This document shows positions 24,777-34,755 of a DNA stretch of 64,000 bases, one piece after another. The notes under the pieces are model-generated. The model was given only the letters and a program-made list of their open reading frames with translations, did no database searches and was not told where the DNA came from. The stretch is from Rotaria sordida (taxonomy: Eukaryota > Rotifera > Eurotatoria > Philodinida > Philodinidae): contig CAJNOL010000434.1 of the NCBI GenBank assembly GCA_905250125.1, forward strand, positions 62,001 through 126,000, written 5' to 3'. The first letter of the stretch is position 1. Each line of letters starts with the position of its first letter. A program made the position numbers and the translations under genes.

Positions 24777-26511
24777 TCACAATGATGGTATTAACCGTCC
24801 AATAGCTTGACATATGTGTCCTAATTTTAATCCTCCATCATATTTCCACCAAAAACTTACATTAATATATTCACCTTGAATAACTTGAAATGTTTGTTGT
24901 ATATAAACCGGATAATATTTCGAAGCTCCGTATAGATAAGCCGAACCAGTATGAGCTAAATTTGTTGTTGTATCTATATATGTATCTGGTGTAGAATTTG
25001 ATGATATATTAAGTGTCCATCCAGTTAAATTTGATTCAAATCCACCATTAACAATAAGTTGAATATTATCATTTTGTACTACACTAATACCATCAAAATA
25101 CCAATGACCAGATATTGTATCATGTTGTAAAGCAAATTGTATTGTAAATAATTTTGATGTTGCCATTTGATAACATGAATAATAATTATAAGAAATTTGT
25201 CCTTCACAAAATGGATCAGTTATATTAAACATTTCTATTGGACATATCCAATAATTTTCTGAAGATAATGGAGTTAATATTGATTTGAAATCCAGAACTG
25301 AAAAGAATTTATTAATATATATATATATATTTATGATTTAAAATTATCTAACAATTAGTTTTTACTAACAAGAAAATTTGTTCGTTTTTTTTTTCTTTTA
25401 TCGAAACTTACTCTTTCCACTTGAATCAGTAGATCCACCTACGAATGAATTATATTTTTATAAAAGAAATTAAAGTTTTTTGACTTACTTCGACCAACAA
25501 ATATCGTAACTAAAACTGCAACGAAAATACCAATGATAAAAATTATTGATATTATTGTAATTATAATCAACATTCGTTTTGATAGACATGTGTTCTCATC
25601 ACTATTTCAATTAATTATTCTTTTATGAAAATATTTATATGTTTATATAATAAATACTTACATCTCGTTAAATTCATCTATTGAATAATCTCTTGATCGA
25701 CTACTTGATCTTGGTAGTGATGATATTACTGATCTTTCTATTGTTTCAATATCATAAATTGGTGTTGCACTAGAAAACCTTGACAAAGATGTAGTTTGAT
25801 CATTATGAATTTGTACTGGATTTATTATGGTTTCATTTGGTAATCGATTTCTATTCTATATGCATATTTTTAATATAGACATTATTGTTTACTTTTTTAT
25901 TTTTTGGAAAAAAAAATAACAAGACTAACTTGATTTTTACTATGTTTTTTTTCTATTCGATGTAATCGTGAATCAATATATTGAGATGATAACTGCGTAA
26001 TAAATAATAAAATAAATAAATAAATAAATACAATCTCATATCAAAAAGAAAAATAAACCTCGATTGGTTCTACTCTGCTGGATTTTTTCGATTGAAAACT
26101 ATGTTTTTTCTTGGAGAATAGAAAAAAAAACGAAAAAACAAAGATCAATTAATTAATTTATATATGTGTCAATTTACTTCATCTTACTTTTGATGATCGT
26201 TTTGAATCTGTATGTCGAACATTACCCTTTTTATTAGACATATGTAGTTTTCGATATGCTTCATTTGCTGCTATAACATTTAAAACCCATCGACCTGTTT
26301 GTGCTTGTTTTTCTTTATCAGCAACAAAATATTCATCATAATCTTGTGACTGAACTTTTGTTTCTGGATTAACACGTTGAACAGATATAGGACCTGATCG
26401 ATGAAGAGTTTTTGATGGTCCTGTATTGAAATCAGGATATATCATCGTACCATTACGAGTTGTTGGCTGTGATCGATTAGGCCATACTTTACTTTCCAAT
26501 TGATATTTCAT
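24777..26511 (-). CDS. Type II membrane protein with extracellular sugar-binding-like domain, seven exons
   Basis: The exons are about 26511-26188, 26109-26059, 25992-25930, 25855-25662, 25601-25489, a ~28-nt micro-exon near 25436-25410, and 25297-24777. Junction phases were checked and match. There is no N-terminal signal peptide. The first ~210 residues are basic and serine-rich and probably cytoplasmic. They are followed by one membrane helix encoded by exon 5 (about MLIIITIISIIFIIGIFVAV), then an extracellular region of about 185 residues with several N-glycosylation sequons. The last exon has the pattern VNGGFESNLTGW followed by a hydrophobic beta pattern ending VSFWWKYDGG. This is typical of beta-sandwich carbohydrate-binding-like modules of secreted proteins. 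The total is about 440 residues. The domain match is by pattern only, and ligand and role are unknown. Confidence 0.78.
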
Positions 26512-27317
26512 TATTATCGAAATAAAATTATTTTCGAAGATAGATTTAATTCAAATAAAATATAGTCTGTTTCGTGCATGTGTAAAAATAATCAACTATA
26601 GGTTTCTTTTCTTTTCTTTTTTTCGATTATAAAAAAATAGAATCATTGTTAATAAGCAAAAAAAAAGAAATCATCGGTAACAAAAACAAATGGATTTTTA
26701 TTTTTACTTCGAATGAAAGAAAAAAGAATATTTTCTTTCACAAAAATATAAGATCATACAGAAATTTGTTTAAGAAATTTTTTTTTTATTAGATTATCGA
26801 TGTGATAGTTCAGAATAATTTCAGAAAAAAAAAACTTATCAATCTCTATCACAAATAAAATATTTTTTTTTTCCTCATAATTAATATCGTCAAATTCTAT
26901 ATTACTTTCATGAAAGAAAAAGTAAGACAGAATCCGTAAATATTCAAACACTTCAAACTAATAAAGTATTACAATAAGAAAAAAAGAATTTCAAAATCAA
27001 ATTATGATTATATATTTTTTCTGGGATAATATTTTTTTTTTGCTTCTTCTTTCGATGTATTTACTTTGAAATTGTTTGCAACAGATATATAATACAAAAC
27101 AAAAAGAATGGGAAACTTTTTTTTTTGTCATAATATTTTTGAACTTTATTAGATTCTGAATTTATCGAGATATGAACAGTTTAGATTAACTGGCTGAAGA
27201 AAAAAAAGCTGATTTATTCAAAAATAAAATCTATTTTACAAACAAAATGATAATTTCAGTGCACACAATAAATATATATATCAGTTTTTCCCACAGATTG
27301 TAGTGGACATTGGATAC
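26512..27317. other. AT-rich intergenic spacer
   Basis: No supported exon. It contains many A and T homopolymer runs. Its left end should hold the promoter of the membrane-protein gene. Confidence 0.5.
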
Positions 27318-27654
27318 TTAAAAAAACCTATTTTCATGTTTTGCAATCGTATACATTGAATAATCTGAATCAAATTCTATATTATAAATTCTTATTTGTG
27401 CTAGTGAACCTTTTGTTTGATACAAACGTATTTCACTCATACTAAGATTAAGAACTGATATCAATGTATAATTTGTTTTGATTAGTACAAAACCAAATTC
27501 GATTCATTTGAAAACGATAAAGAGGTATTGAATTAGGAAATATAATAGATTTTATTGTGACAGCAATTAGATCATATATATAAATGATCGATGATAAAAA
27601 TTATGAAATATAGAGACGATTATTAAAAACAGTAATATTAAATGGTATGATATT
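27318..27654 (-). pseudogene. Frameshifted 3' gene remnant abutting an assembly gap
   Basis: On the minus strand, codon-like sequence runs from the gap to a stop at 27318-27320, but it is broken. PFNITVFNNRLYIS is followed by a stop. A second stretch ends with NRIWFCTNQNKLYI. After a one-base frame change it continues LISVLNLSMSEIRLYQTKGS and ends KHENRFF. The pieces have the codon preference of neighbouring genes, unlike random AT-rich DNA. The first piece loosely recalls the PFxITVFxxxLYW pattern of LDL-receptor class B propellers, but this is too weak to name. Upstream sequence is lost in the gap. It could be a real gene with assembly errors at a poor-quality spot. Confidence 0.45.
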
Positions 27655-27754
27655 NNNNNNNNNNNNNNNNNNNNNNNNNNNNNNNNNNNNNNNNNNNNNN
27701 NNNNNNNNNNNNNNNNNNNNNNNNNNNNNNNNNNNNNNNNNNNNNNNNNNNNNN
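27655..27754. other. Assembly gap (100 N)
   Basis: There are exactly 100 Ns, a placeholder length. The flanks do not share an obvious overlap. Confidence 0.99.
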
Positions 27755-29179
27755 ACGCTTGTTTACTTCCAGTAATTATCATTAACTTTTTAATGACATC
27801 TTAGACAGATAATTTTGTTCAATGTCTTATTTGCTTTTGTAGAAAAAGTGTTGAAAAATGTTTTTTTATTAATGATTTTTGTTTAAGAATCCTGCTCAAA
27901 AAAAGTCACTTTTCGTTAGAATGGTTGAAATTAAGATAAATGCAGGAAAAGGTAGCCCGAAATCTGATCTCTTATAAACGATAAAGTTTTTTATTCAGTA
28001 CTTCATTGTTTTCCAAAAATTTTTGAAGATTTCCGCCATCCTCTATTCAAAAAATAAGCTGTTTTCGGGAAAAATCAAAAATCTTTTTCGTTTTCTTCTT
28101 GATTTATAGATTTTCGATCGCGTATCCCAGAAATAGTTTTTTTTTGTTTGTTTGAAGGAGCATGTGAAGACGTAGGACATGACAGAGTACCTTTTTCGAA
28201 TTAAGCTTTGTTACTATTATATAAAAGGGTATTTTTATAGTTAGAGCGCCATTTTTTTTTTGAGACGTTAAACTTTTCATCCCTTTTTTCTCCTTGGAAA
28301 ATAAGAATTTGAAGAAAAAAAGGGGCTTTGTCATGCCATGCATCCTGACATGCACTTTCAAACAAAAAAAGGATTAAGTCTATAGAATGAAGAACCACCA
28401 AGAAATTTGGATTGCCAAATGAGCTATTTTTTATCTTTGTTTGTTAAATATCTTCCGAAAACGTCATGATATAGGGCTGAGAATTTCAATGTTTCTAGCC
28501 TAAGATCGATTTTTGAGGAGAAGGATCTTAACGGGATTGTTACGTTCAATATCTATTAGTGATCTATCTGATTTATATTTTTCTCGCATACTTGTATAAC
28601 GCTGTAAACAATGAAACAATATATCTAGGTTTAAAAAAATCCGGTTTTAATCTATTTTTTTCTTGTAATGTAAAATCAATTATATCTTTAGAAATCCATT
28701 ATAATCAATTTTGCAACGATTAAAAATCAAATAAAAATTGAATTTTTTTCGTTATTTTTTTTATATGGGAATAATCTGTTCGAATTCTCTGTTACTTGTT
28801 AGTCTGTTTCAAACTCTCATTGCTTATTAATCAGTTTTTTATCGATCATCACTTCTAAAGAAATTTTAATGATAGACATCGAAGTTAAGTGTTGTTTTCG
28901 AGATTCGAACGTGAAATACTGAATTTTTTGTATTTTTTTAGATTGCTCGTATTTGAAAACTGTGAAGTTATTACCAAGTTATGGTTCGGCAAATAAAGTG
29001 AAGTTGAAACTGCTATATGAATCGTTTCAAATTGAGGTAGTGCAATTAAATCATAAATCGATTAGTCTTGTAAACTAGAGTTAAATTGCATAATATAACG
29101 AAAATAAGAGTAGAATTAGTTATCTATGAGTTGAATCATTGATAGTCTGTCTTCATCATTCTGAAGACTTGCTCTCAAT
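27755..29179. other. Non-coding sequence
   Basis: No supported gene or structured repeat was found. Open frames (28104-28401, minus) have no splice context or domain. Confidence 0.45.
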
Positions 29180-30236
29180 CAGAGTTGGAACCGGACAGGT
29201 TTTTTGTATCCGGTCCGGTCCGGCCAGTAGAAAAACCTGTACGGTCCGGTCCGGTCGGAATCCGACCAGTTCATTTTCGAAGTCAAACTGGCAAAAATCC
29301 GGCAAAAATTGGAACTTAAAAGAAGCTTGTTTACGAAAAATAGTAAGTGAAGTAAAATTTTCGATATTTACATGTGGATATTTGAAGTAGACCGTCTGAA
29401 TATATATTAAAAAAACAGCTTCCTTGTATCAGATTCCAAGATATCGACTTTTCAAGCTGAAAATGAATAGAGATGAGTCGATTGTATCGAATATCGACTA
29501 CTCATCGTTATTTAAAAACAAAAAATCAAGCTCAGTAATAACTATCGTGAATGACGCATATTTTTCTCTTTTTCTACTAAGAATCGTTCAAGAAGATCAA
29601 GGCAGAAGAACTGCTTGATTTTGTGGTGGATATGATGGTCGTCAGAGAGAAGTAGCAAATAGAATAGAACCTATACCTCTGGGTTATAGTTTCCCATGTG
29701 AAGCTTTTGTCATGATTCGATGTTCTTGCCAATGGAATCTGACTGAAGTTTTTGAGTCGGTCTCTTTGTGTTTCGAGCACAACTGGCAGTTGTTGTCGAA
29801 GAACTCCAGCGATTTCAACTAGCAATCCAATTGTAAAATACATCGGAACATAATGAAACCTGTCGATTCTGATGGTTTTCGACCACTTTCTTATAGATCT
29901 GGCAGCCGGAATAGTTGACGTAGGATTTCTCGCTTTCATGTCTTAAACTTTCCGTCTTTTCCTAATTACCACAATCATTGCACCGATCGGCTATTGCTCT
30001 AGCAACTGCAATCGTTCCATAAGACAGAAGCAGTTCTCTTGCTTCTTTCTGTCTATTTCTCATTTTGAGTACTATTCTATTCATCTTTTTAGTTGAAAAT
30101 GTAGAAAAAACTCGTTCTTCGGTGAAAAATCATCAAATACGAGCAACCATTTTGCAATGATGAACTGGCAAAAATCCGGTTTTGTCCGGCCGGATTTGAT
30201 TTCTCGTCCGGTCCGGCCGGACCGGTTCCAACTCTG
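29180..30236. mobile_element. hAT-type non-autonomous element (1,057 bp) with 8-bp target duplication
   Basis: The element begins CAGAGTTGGAACCGG and ends CCGGTTCCAACTCTG, perfect 15-bp terminal inverted repeats starting with CAG. It is flanked by identical 8-bp direct repeats CTCTCAAT at 29172-29179 and 30237-30244. An 8-bp duplication plus CAG termini is diagnostic of the hAT superfamily. The subterminal regions are unusually GC-rich for this window, with repeated CCGGTCCGG units on both sides, as expected for hAT transposase binding sites. No recognisable transposase is inside; a 120-codon minus frame (29577-29939) shows no hAT motif. The intact duplication suggests a fairly recent insertion. 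Confidence 0.95.
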
Positions 30237-31667
30237 CTCTCAATAATATATAGTCTGAACAAGAAAACAACCAATCTACACTTGGTGGTACTATAGCATA
30301 TATTGACATTTGATATGATGGTTTGATTGGTCATCGAAGTACAAACTGCTAACTCTCTTAGAGCCGGTCGGGTTACTCTCGGATCGATACCTGACTTGGC
30401 TCGGAAGGGTAACGATCTTGTGTAGCTGACCCACACACACTCGATACCAGCACTTACGCTCTAGATTAGATCCATGAAAAAGTCTTTTGCGATAAATCGG
30501 TTTTGGATGCGACATAGTATCATTCTGTTATAGAACATCTACATCCATAGATATTATGAAGTAAAGAATCAAATTGATTTAAATGTAGGTTGTCAGTTCA
30601 AAATAAGATTATATGTAAATTTAATTGCTCAGATTTTTAATTAATTATAATCAAAAGTTACATTTGGTTTAATTGAAAATTGCTAGTTTTAGTCAATTTA
30701 CAATAATCGATTTTAATTTGATGTTTATCCATTTGTTTTTACGTGGAATAAATACTTGAAAGTACTTACTATCCTAATAAATTTTGTTTTTAAAGATAAG
30801 CACTCTATCAAGAATACCAAAGAATTTAACTGAAAGATTTTATAACACAGAACTAGAACCCGACGAAACCAAAGAAAAAAAATGGTTGTTCCATAATAAT
30901 TTTAATGTTAGGTGTGAAATAGTAGTTCTATTCGACTCTTTGTAGTCAGAATGTTCTCCTCTTCAAAATGATGTATAGCACTCGGAGATATTATAATAGA
31001 CGACAGAAACAACTGCGACACATTCATCGTGATTAGAACTAGTCACATCGGACTCTACACAAAACTTAAGAGAAGTGTTGAAGTATATAAGGTAGAAATT
31101 TGCACTTCCTCTCTGGTCACAGAGATAGTTAATATATGATTATAGATCGTATATTAATAACTTCTCGTTATAATATATAAACTACTTCCATATTATGTTT
31201 CTCGAGGATTAAATAAAATGATAATGAAAAAATGTATCACAAAATAGATAGAATAAGACAATCTCCGTTTGATTAGCAAGAATAGTTACATGATGTTTCA
31301 TATTGTAATTCTGTAGGGATTATAATGACATCTTTTTTTAATTTCGAGACTACAATTTGACACATATTGTTCAACGAGATGATCCTTGAATTTAATCTTC
31401 TTTCGATTTCTATAGAATATTTTTGTATTTTCTAAATAATTATATTTAAATTCTTAAATTTTTTTAACCGAGCGAATTAATAACATAAGATTTATAATTA
31501 TCAGACTTGTTATTGTTTTTTTTTTTTTCTTATGTTTATTTATATCTTTCGATGATAACTACTAAGACACAAAAACGACAAGAATTTCTATAGATTCAAG
31601 TCAAAAACAAAAATACACAAAGAACTTAATGAAATGAAACTAATAGAATAACAAAAGATTGTGAGAT
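30237..31667. other. Non-coding sequence with a dispersed repeat
   Basis: No supported gene. The 30330-30520 part is less AT-rich than its surroundings and may be old element sequence. About 31205-31325 is similar to 43145-43250 in a KIF1 intron. Confidence 0.5.
31205..31325. repeat. Dispersed repeat copy (pair with 43145-43250)
   Basis: This copy shares an AAAATAGA..GAATAA.ACAATCTC core and TTAGCAAGA..AGTTACAT with the KIF1 intron copy, in the same order and orientation. It is probably a fragment of one element family. Confidence 0.65.
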
Positions 31668-32043
31668 TTATTTTCCACCAGCAGCTTGTTTGCGTAATAA
31701 TTGAAAAATTTCTTGTTTAATCCATTCTTTATTATGTGGTTTATATTGACCTGTTTGTTTTTGAAAAACTAAACAACTTAAATCAGATATTTGATCAATA
31801 AATTCAAATAATTCCGATATATCATATGTTATTGATGGTGATGTTGGATTACGTTTTTTTAAATGTTCTTCAAATACTTTACAAACACCTATAAAAAGAA
31901 AAGTTGCTTTTTTTTTTTTAAATTTTATTTGATTTTTGTATTCATTTTTTACCATCGAGACATTCATCAACTGATTCATAATCAGAATAAGTACGTGAAT
32001 CAAGTTTATTTGTTGATTGAAGAAGAAGAATTGTATGTGACAT
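31668..32043 (-). CDS. ERH: Enhancer of rudimentary homolog (ERH), two exons
   Basis: The exons are 32043-31953 and 31888-31668, with a 64-nt intron and a glycine codon split across it. The product is about 103 residues, the usual ERH length. It has the family start MSHTILLLQ, the DYESVDEC segment, and the highly conserved [19 protein letters not shown], then DLSCLVF and KEWIKQEIF near the end. ERH is a small nuclear homodimer that acts as an adaptor for RNA-processing and mRNA-decay factors, and is among the most conserved animal proteins. Here it is complete, with a normal start and stop. The neighbours are hAT MITEs on both sides and no related gene. Confidence 0.97.
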
Positions 32044-32295
32044 ATCTAAAATTTATTCAATAAAAACCAAAAAAAAAAAAATACTTTCCTTCTCCTTATT
32101 ATATTTTTAATGAAATTCATAATGACAAAATGACTCTCTTTTTCATGAATTATTTAATAGAAAAAAAAAACCATTTTATTAGTATCAGAAATATACAGAA
32201 GTTTTTTTTCAGAAAGAAAATTTTGGTAAGTAGCCATTACTGTGAAAGATCATTATGAAGAGAAAATAAGTTTTGACTAAAATGGGACTAATCGT

Positions 32296-32464
32296 CAGGG
32301 GTGTAACTCAGGTACCAGAGCAGGAGGGGTGTAACACTATTTTTTCTATTTTCATCACCAAAAAAACCAAAATTTTCAAAAGCAAGGGGGGCGTAAACCC
32401 CTTTTTTCCTACTAATTTTCGGAAGCAGGGGGGGGCGTTACGCTCCACCCTAGTTACGCCCCTG
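32296..32464. mobile_element. Short hAT-type MITE (169 bp) with 8-bp target duplication
   Basis: The terminal inverted repeats are CAGGGGTGTAACT and AGTTACGCCCCTG (one mismatch). Identical 8-bp direct repeats CTAATCGT lie at 32288-32295 and 32465-32472. The interior has G-runs and C-rich patches, unlike the AT-rich surroundings. It has no coding capacity. It lies ~250 bp upstream of the ERH start codon, so it may sit in or near that promoter. Confidence 0.95.
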
Positions 32465-32472
32465 CTAATCGT

Positions 32473-34326
32473 GTTTTATTTACAACATATCAATATGAGT
32501 ATTACTCAGTCCTATAGAATCTAGTAGTGTGTGTGTGTCAACGCACTTGGGAAGAAACATTCATTTGGGAATTCGAATAAAGAAATGTTTATATTGTAGC
32601 AATAAGAGTAAAAACTTTGTACACAGCTTCTGTTAATTGCTGACTAATTTTTTTGTATGTTAAGTAAACCAATTTCTCTTCGCCTTTCTTCGAATGTGTG
32701 AATGAAAAAAAAATATCCGGCTTTTTGTTTTACCGGTAAATTCTGCACTTCTAAGTTCATAACTCAGGAAAAGAAGAGTGTTATGGATAAAGCAGACTAT
32801 CATTATATAATATCTTATTTCAGCTATTTGTCATACAAGTTTTATGGAAGTTCGTTAAGTTATTTAAGGAGTGTAATTATTTTACTGTAACCATAAGTAT
32901 GTAAAAAAACAAATCATTTATTATTCTTTGAAGACTTATAACTCATTGATAGTTTAAAGAATTGACCTGAAACTTTCAGAGAAGTTTTTTTTTTTTAATA
33001 ATTTGGCGTTGTTGTCTACATGTTTCAGAATCAAATATTGTACTAAAGAGAATGAACTACTTATTTTTAGATGAAAAATAGTCATAGACTCCAGTTTAGT
33101 ACAACGCAAAATTAATCGAAATTAATCATATATTTAACGGAAAACAGAACAAATTTTAGTAGGCAGGGTGTCGGGTCTGAACGTTAGTGTAGATCTTCTA
33201 TTTTCTCATACACACTCATCATGGAAATGTATTATGTGATATACAATAACGATAATGTCTATGATAGACGCCTCAAAGCTTTCTACAACGGTTTTTTTAG
33301 AGTGACTAAACTACCGTTATAAACGAGAATGTGCCTGGTCGATAAATTAGGAATACCAATATTCTATTTCAACAGTTGACTTATCAGTGGCTCTTCTAGA
33401 ATTGCTAGGGAAGTGGGACAGAATTAAACAGAAAACATTTCGCTTCAAATAATCTCGCATAGAATATGATAAATCCGTCAGAAAATTACTTAAATAAATT
33501 TTCAAAGTAATAAAACACTTAAATAAGAAAGTGAAGTTGAATTGTGTATTACTATCATCATACTACCAACTAACTCATATTCATCTATACTTCTCTACCG
33601 GAATGAAACGTTCAAAGCTGATAGAAAATCTCATTCTCAAAAACCTTTTGATATTAATCTTATTGAATCATTTGGACAAATCCATCGAAATAACCTTTAC
33701 ATTCATTTCATTAATTACTTTTTTCTTTTGCTCAATAATTATTAAAAAAAAAACTTGGCAAACAAATATATTTCTATCTCATCCACTGAGAAAACCATCG
33801 CGCACATGACACATTCTATAATTTACCCGATAGACGACACTTAATTTGATTAAAAAGAAAAAAAAGTTTGCGCATTCAATATGTCGACCAGACTATAGGC
33901 AACTATTTATTTTTATCCTGAACTGAAGAACAATTTTCTATTGGTCGATAACATAATATTCTAATGCATCAATGCACTTACATTCTATGCAAATTGTTTA
34001 TCATATAAACAAGAGAATATTAATTATTTTATTTAATTAAAATAATAAATCAATGTATTTTGAATAAGAAAAAAAACGGTTATAAAGGACAATCTGATCT
34101 AATCATGAGCGTCAACTGTCAAAATTCGATCATCTTACCGGAAAAAAATATAGTTTTCCGGTTTCCAGAAAAAAATAATCTAAAATTTTAGGTTGTTAAT
34201 TTAAGCGCTGTTTTCTGTTTTTTGATTTAATATTTATTATTATTCTTCTTCTCAATGTTAAATATTGATCAGTAGAAAAATTTCTTTTATTTTAAATTTC
34301 ATAATTTGAAAATAATTTTCTTCTAG
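32473..34326. other. Non-coding sequence with a dispersed-repeat fragment
   Basis: No supported gene. About 33357-33410 resembles 535-590 (core TATCAGTGGCTCTTCT with similar flanks). Confidence 0.5.
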
Positions 34327-34755
34327 ATTAATACATCAATGGAATGATTTTATTGATCGTTTAAAACAATTAATTTATTTATTATCTCAATATGAAAAAA
34401 TTCATTTTAATTATATTCATTCATCATTATCAAATACAAAACCAAATGTGAATAAAAATGAAGAAAAATTTATTAGAAAAGACAATATTCAAGATGAATT
34501 ATTAACAATTGAAAAAATAAAATATATACAAATAGATAAAAATATTCAAAATATTCAATTTAATCTTAAAACAAATGAAAACATTATTGACAAAGCAAAT
34601 AAACGACTGGATGGTAGAAGAAATATTTTTTTTGTTTTTTGTTTTTTTTTTTTTTGAAAAAAATTTTCTATAGTCGTTCGTCAGGAAATGAATGATATAC
34701 AATCATTTATAGATTCAATAAATGAGTGGAAAAAACGAACAATACAAAATCTATA
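34327..34755 (+). pseudogene. Orphan 3'-terminal exons of an unrecognised coiled-coil protein
   Basis: Two exons with good splice sites and matching phase (34327-34613 and 34673-34755) encode about 123 residues ending NEWKKRTIQNL before a TAA. The first exon opens at a TTCTAG acceptor in the frame LIHQWNDFIDRLKQLIYLLS, and the frame has no ATG. The product is Lys/Asn/Ile-rich, helical, and ends like a coiled-coil C-terminus. No upstream exon or start is visible in the preceding ~2 kb, so this is a truncated copy, a gene with a distant upstream exon, or a fragment left by rearrangement. The C-terminal end loosely recalls BAR-domain sorting nexins, but that is not secure. Confidence 0.55.

Noticed and set aside
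29577-29939. 120-codon minus frame within the hAT element as a transposase
   Set aside because: No hAT dimerisation or catalytic pattern; the element is too short to encode the enzyme.
30089-30515. Two minus-strand frames with less AT-rich sequence
   Set aside because: One overlaps the end of the hAT element and the other follows it; no transposase or host motif could be recognised.
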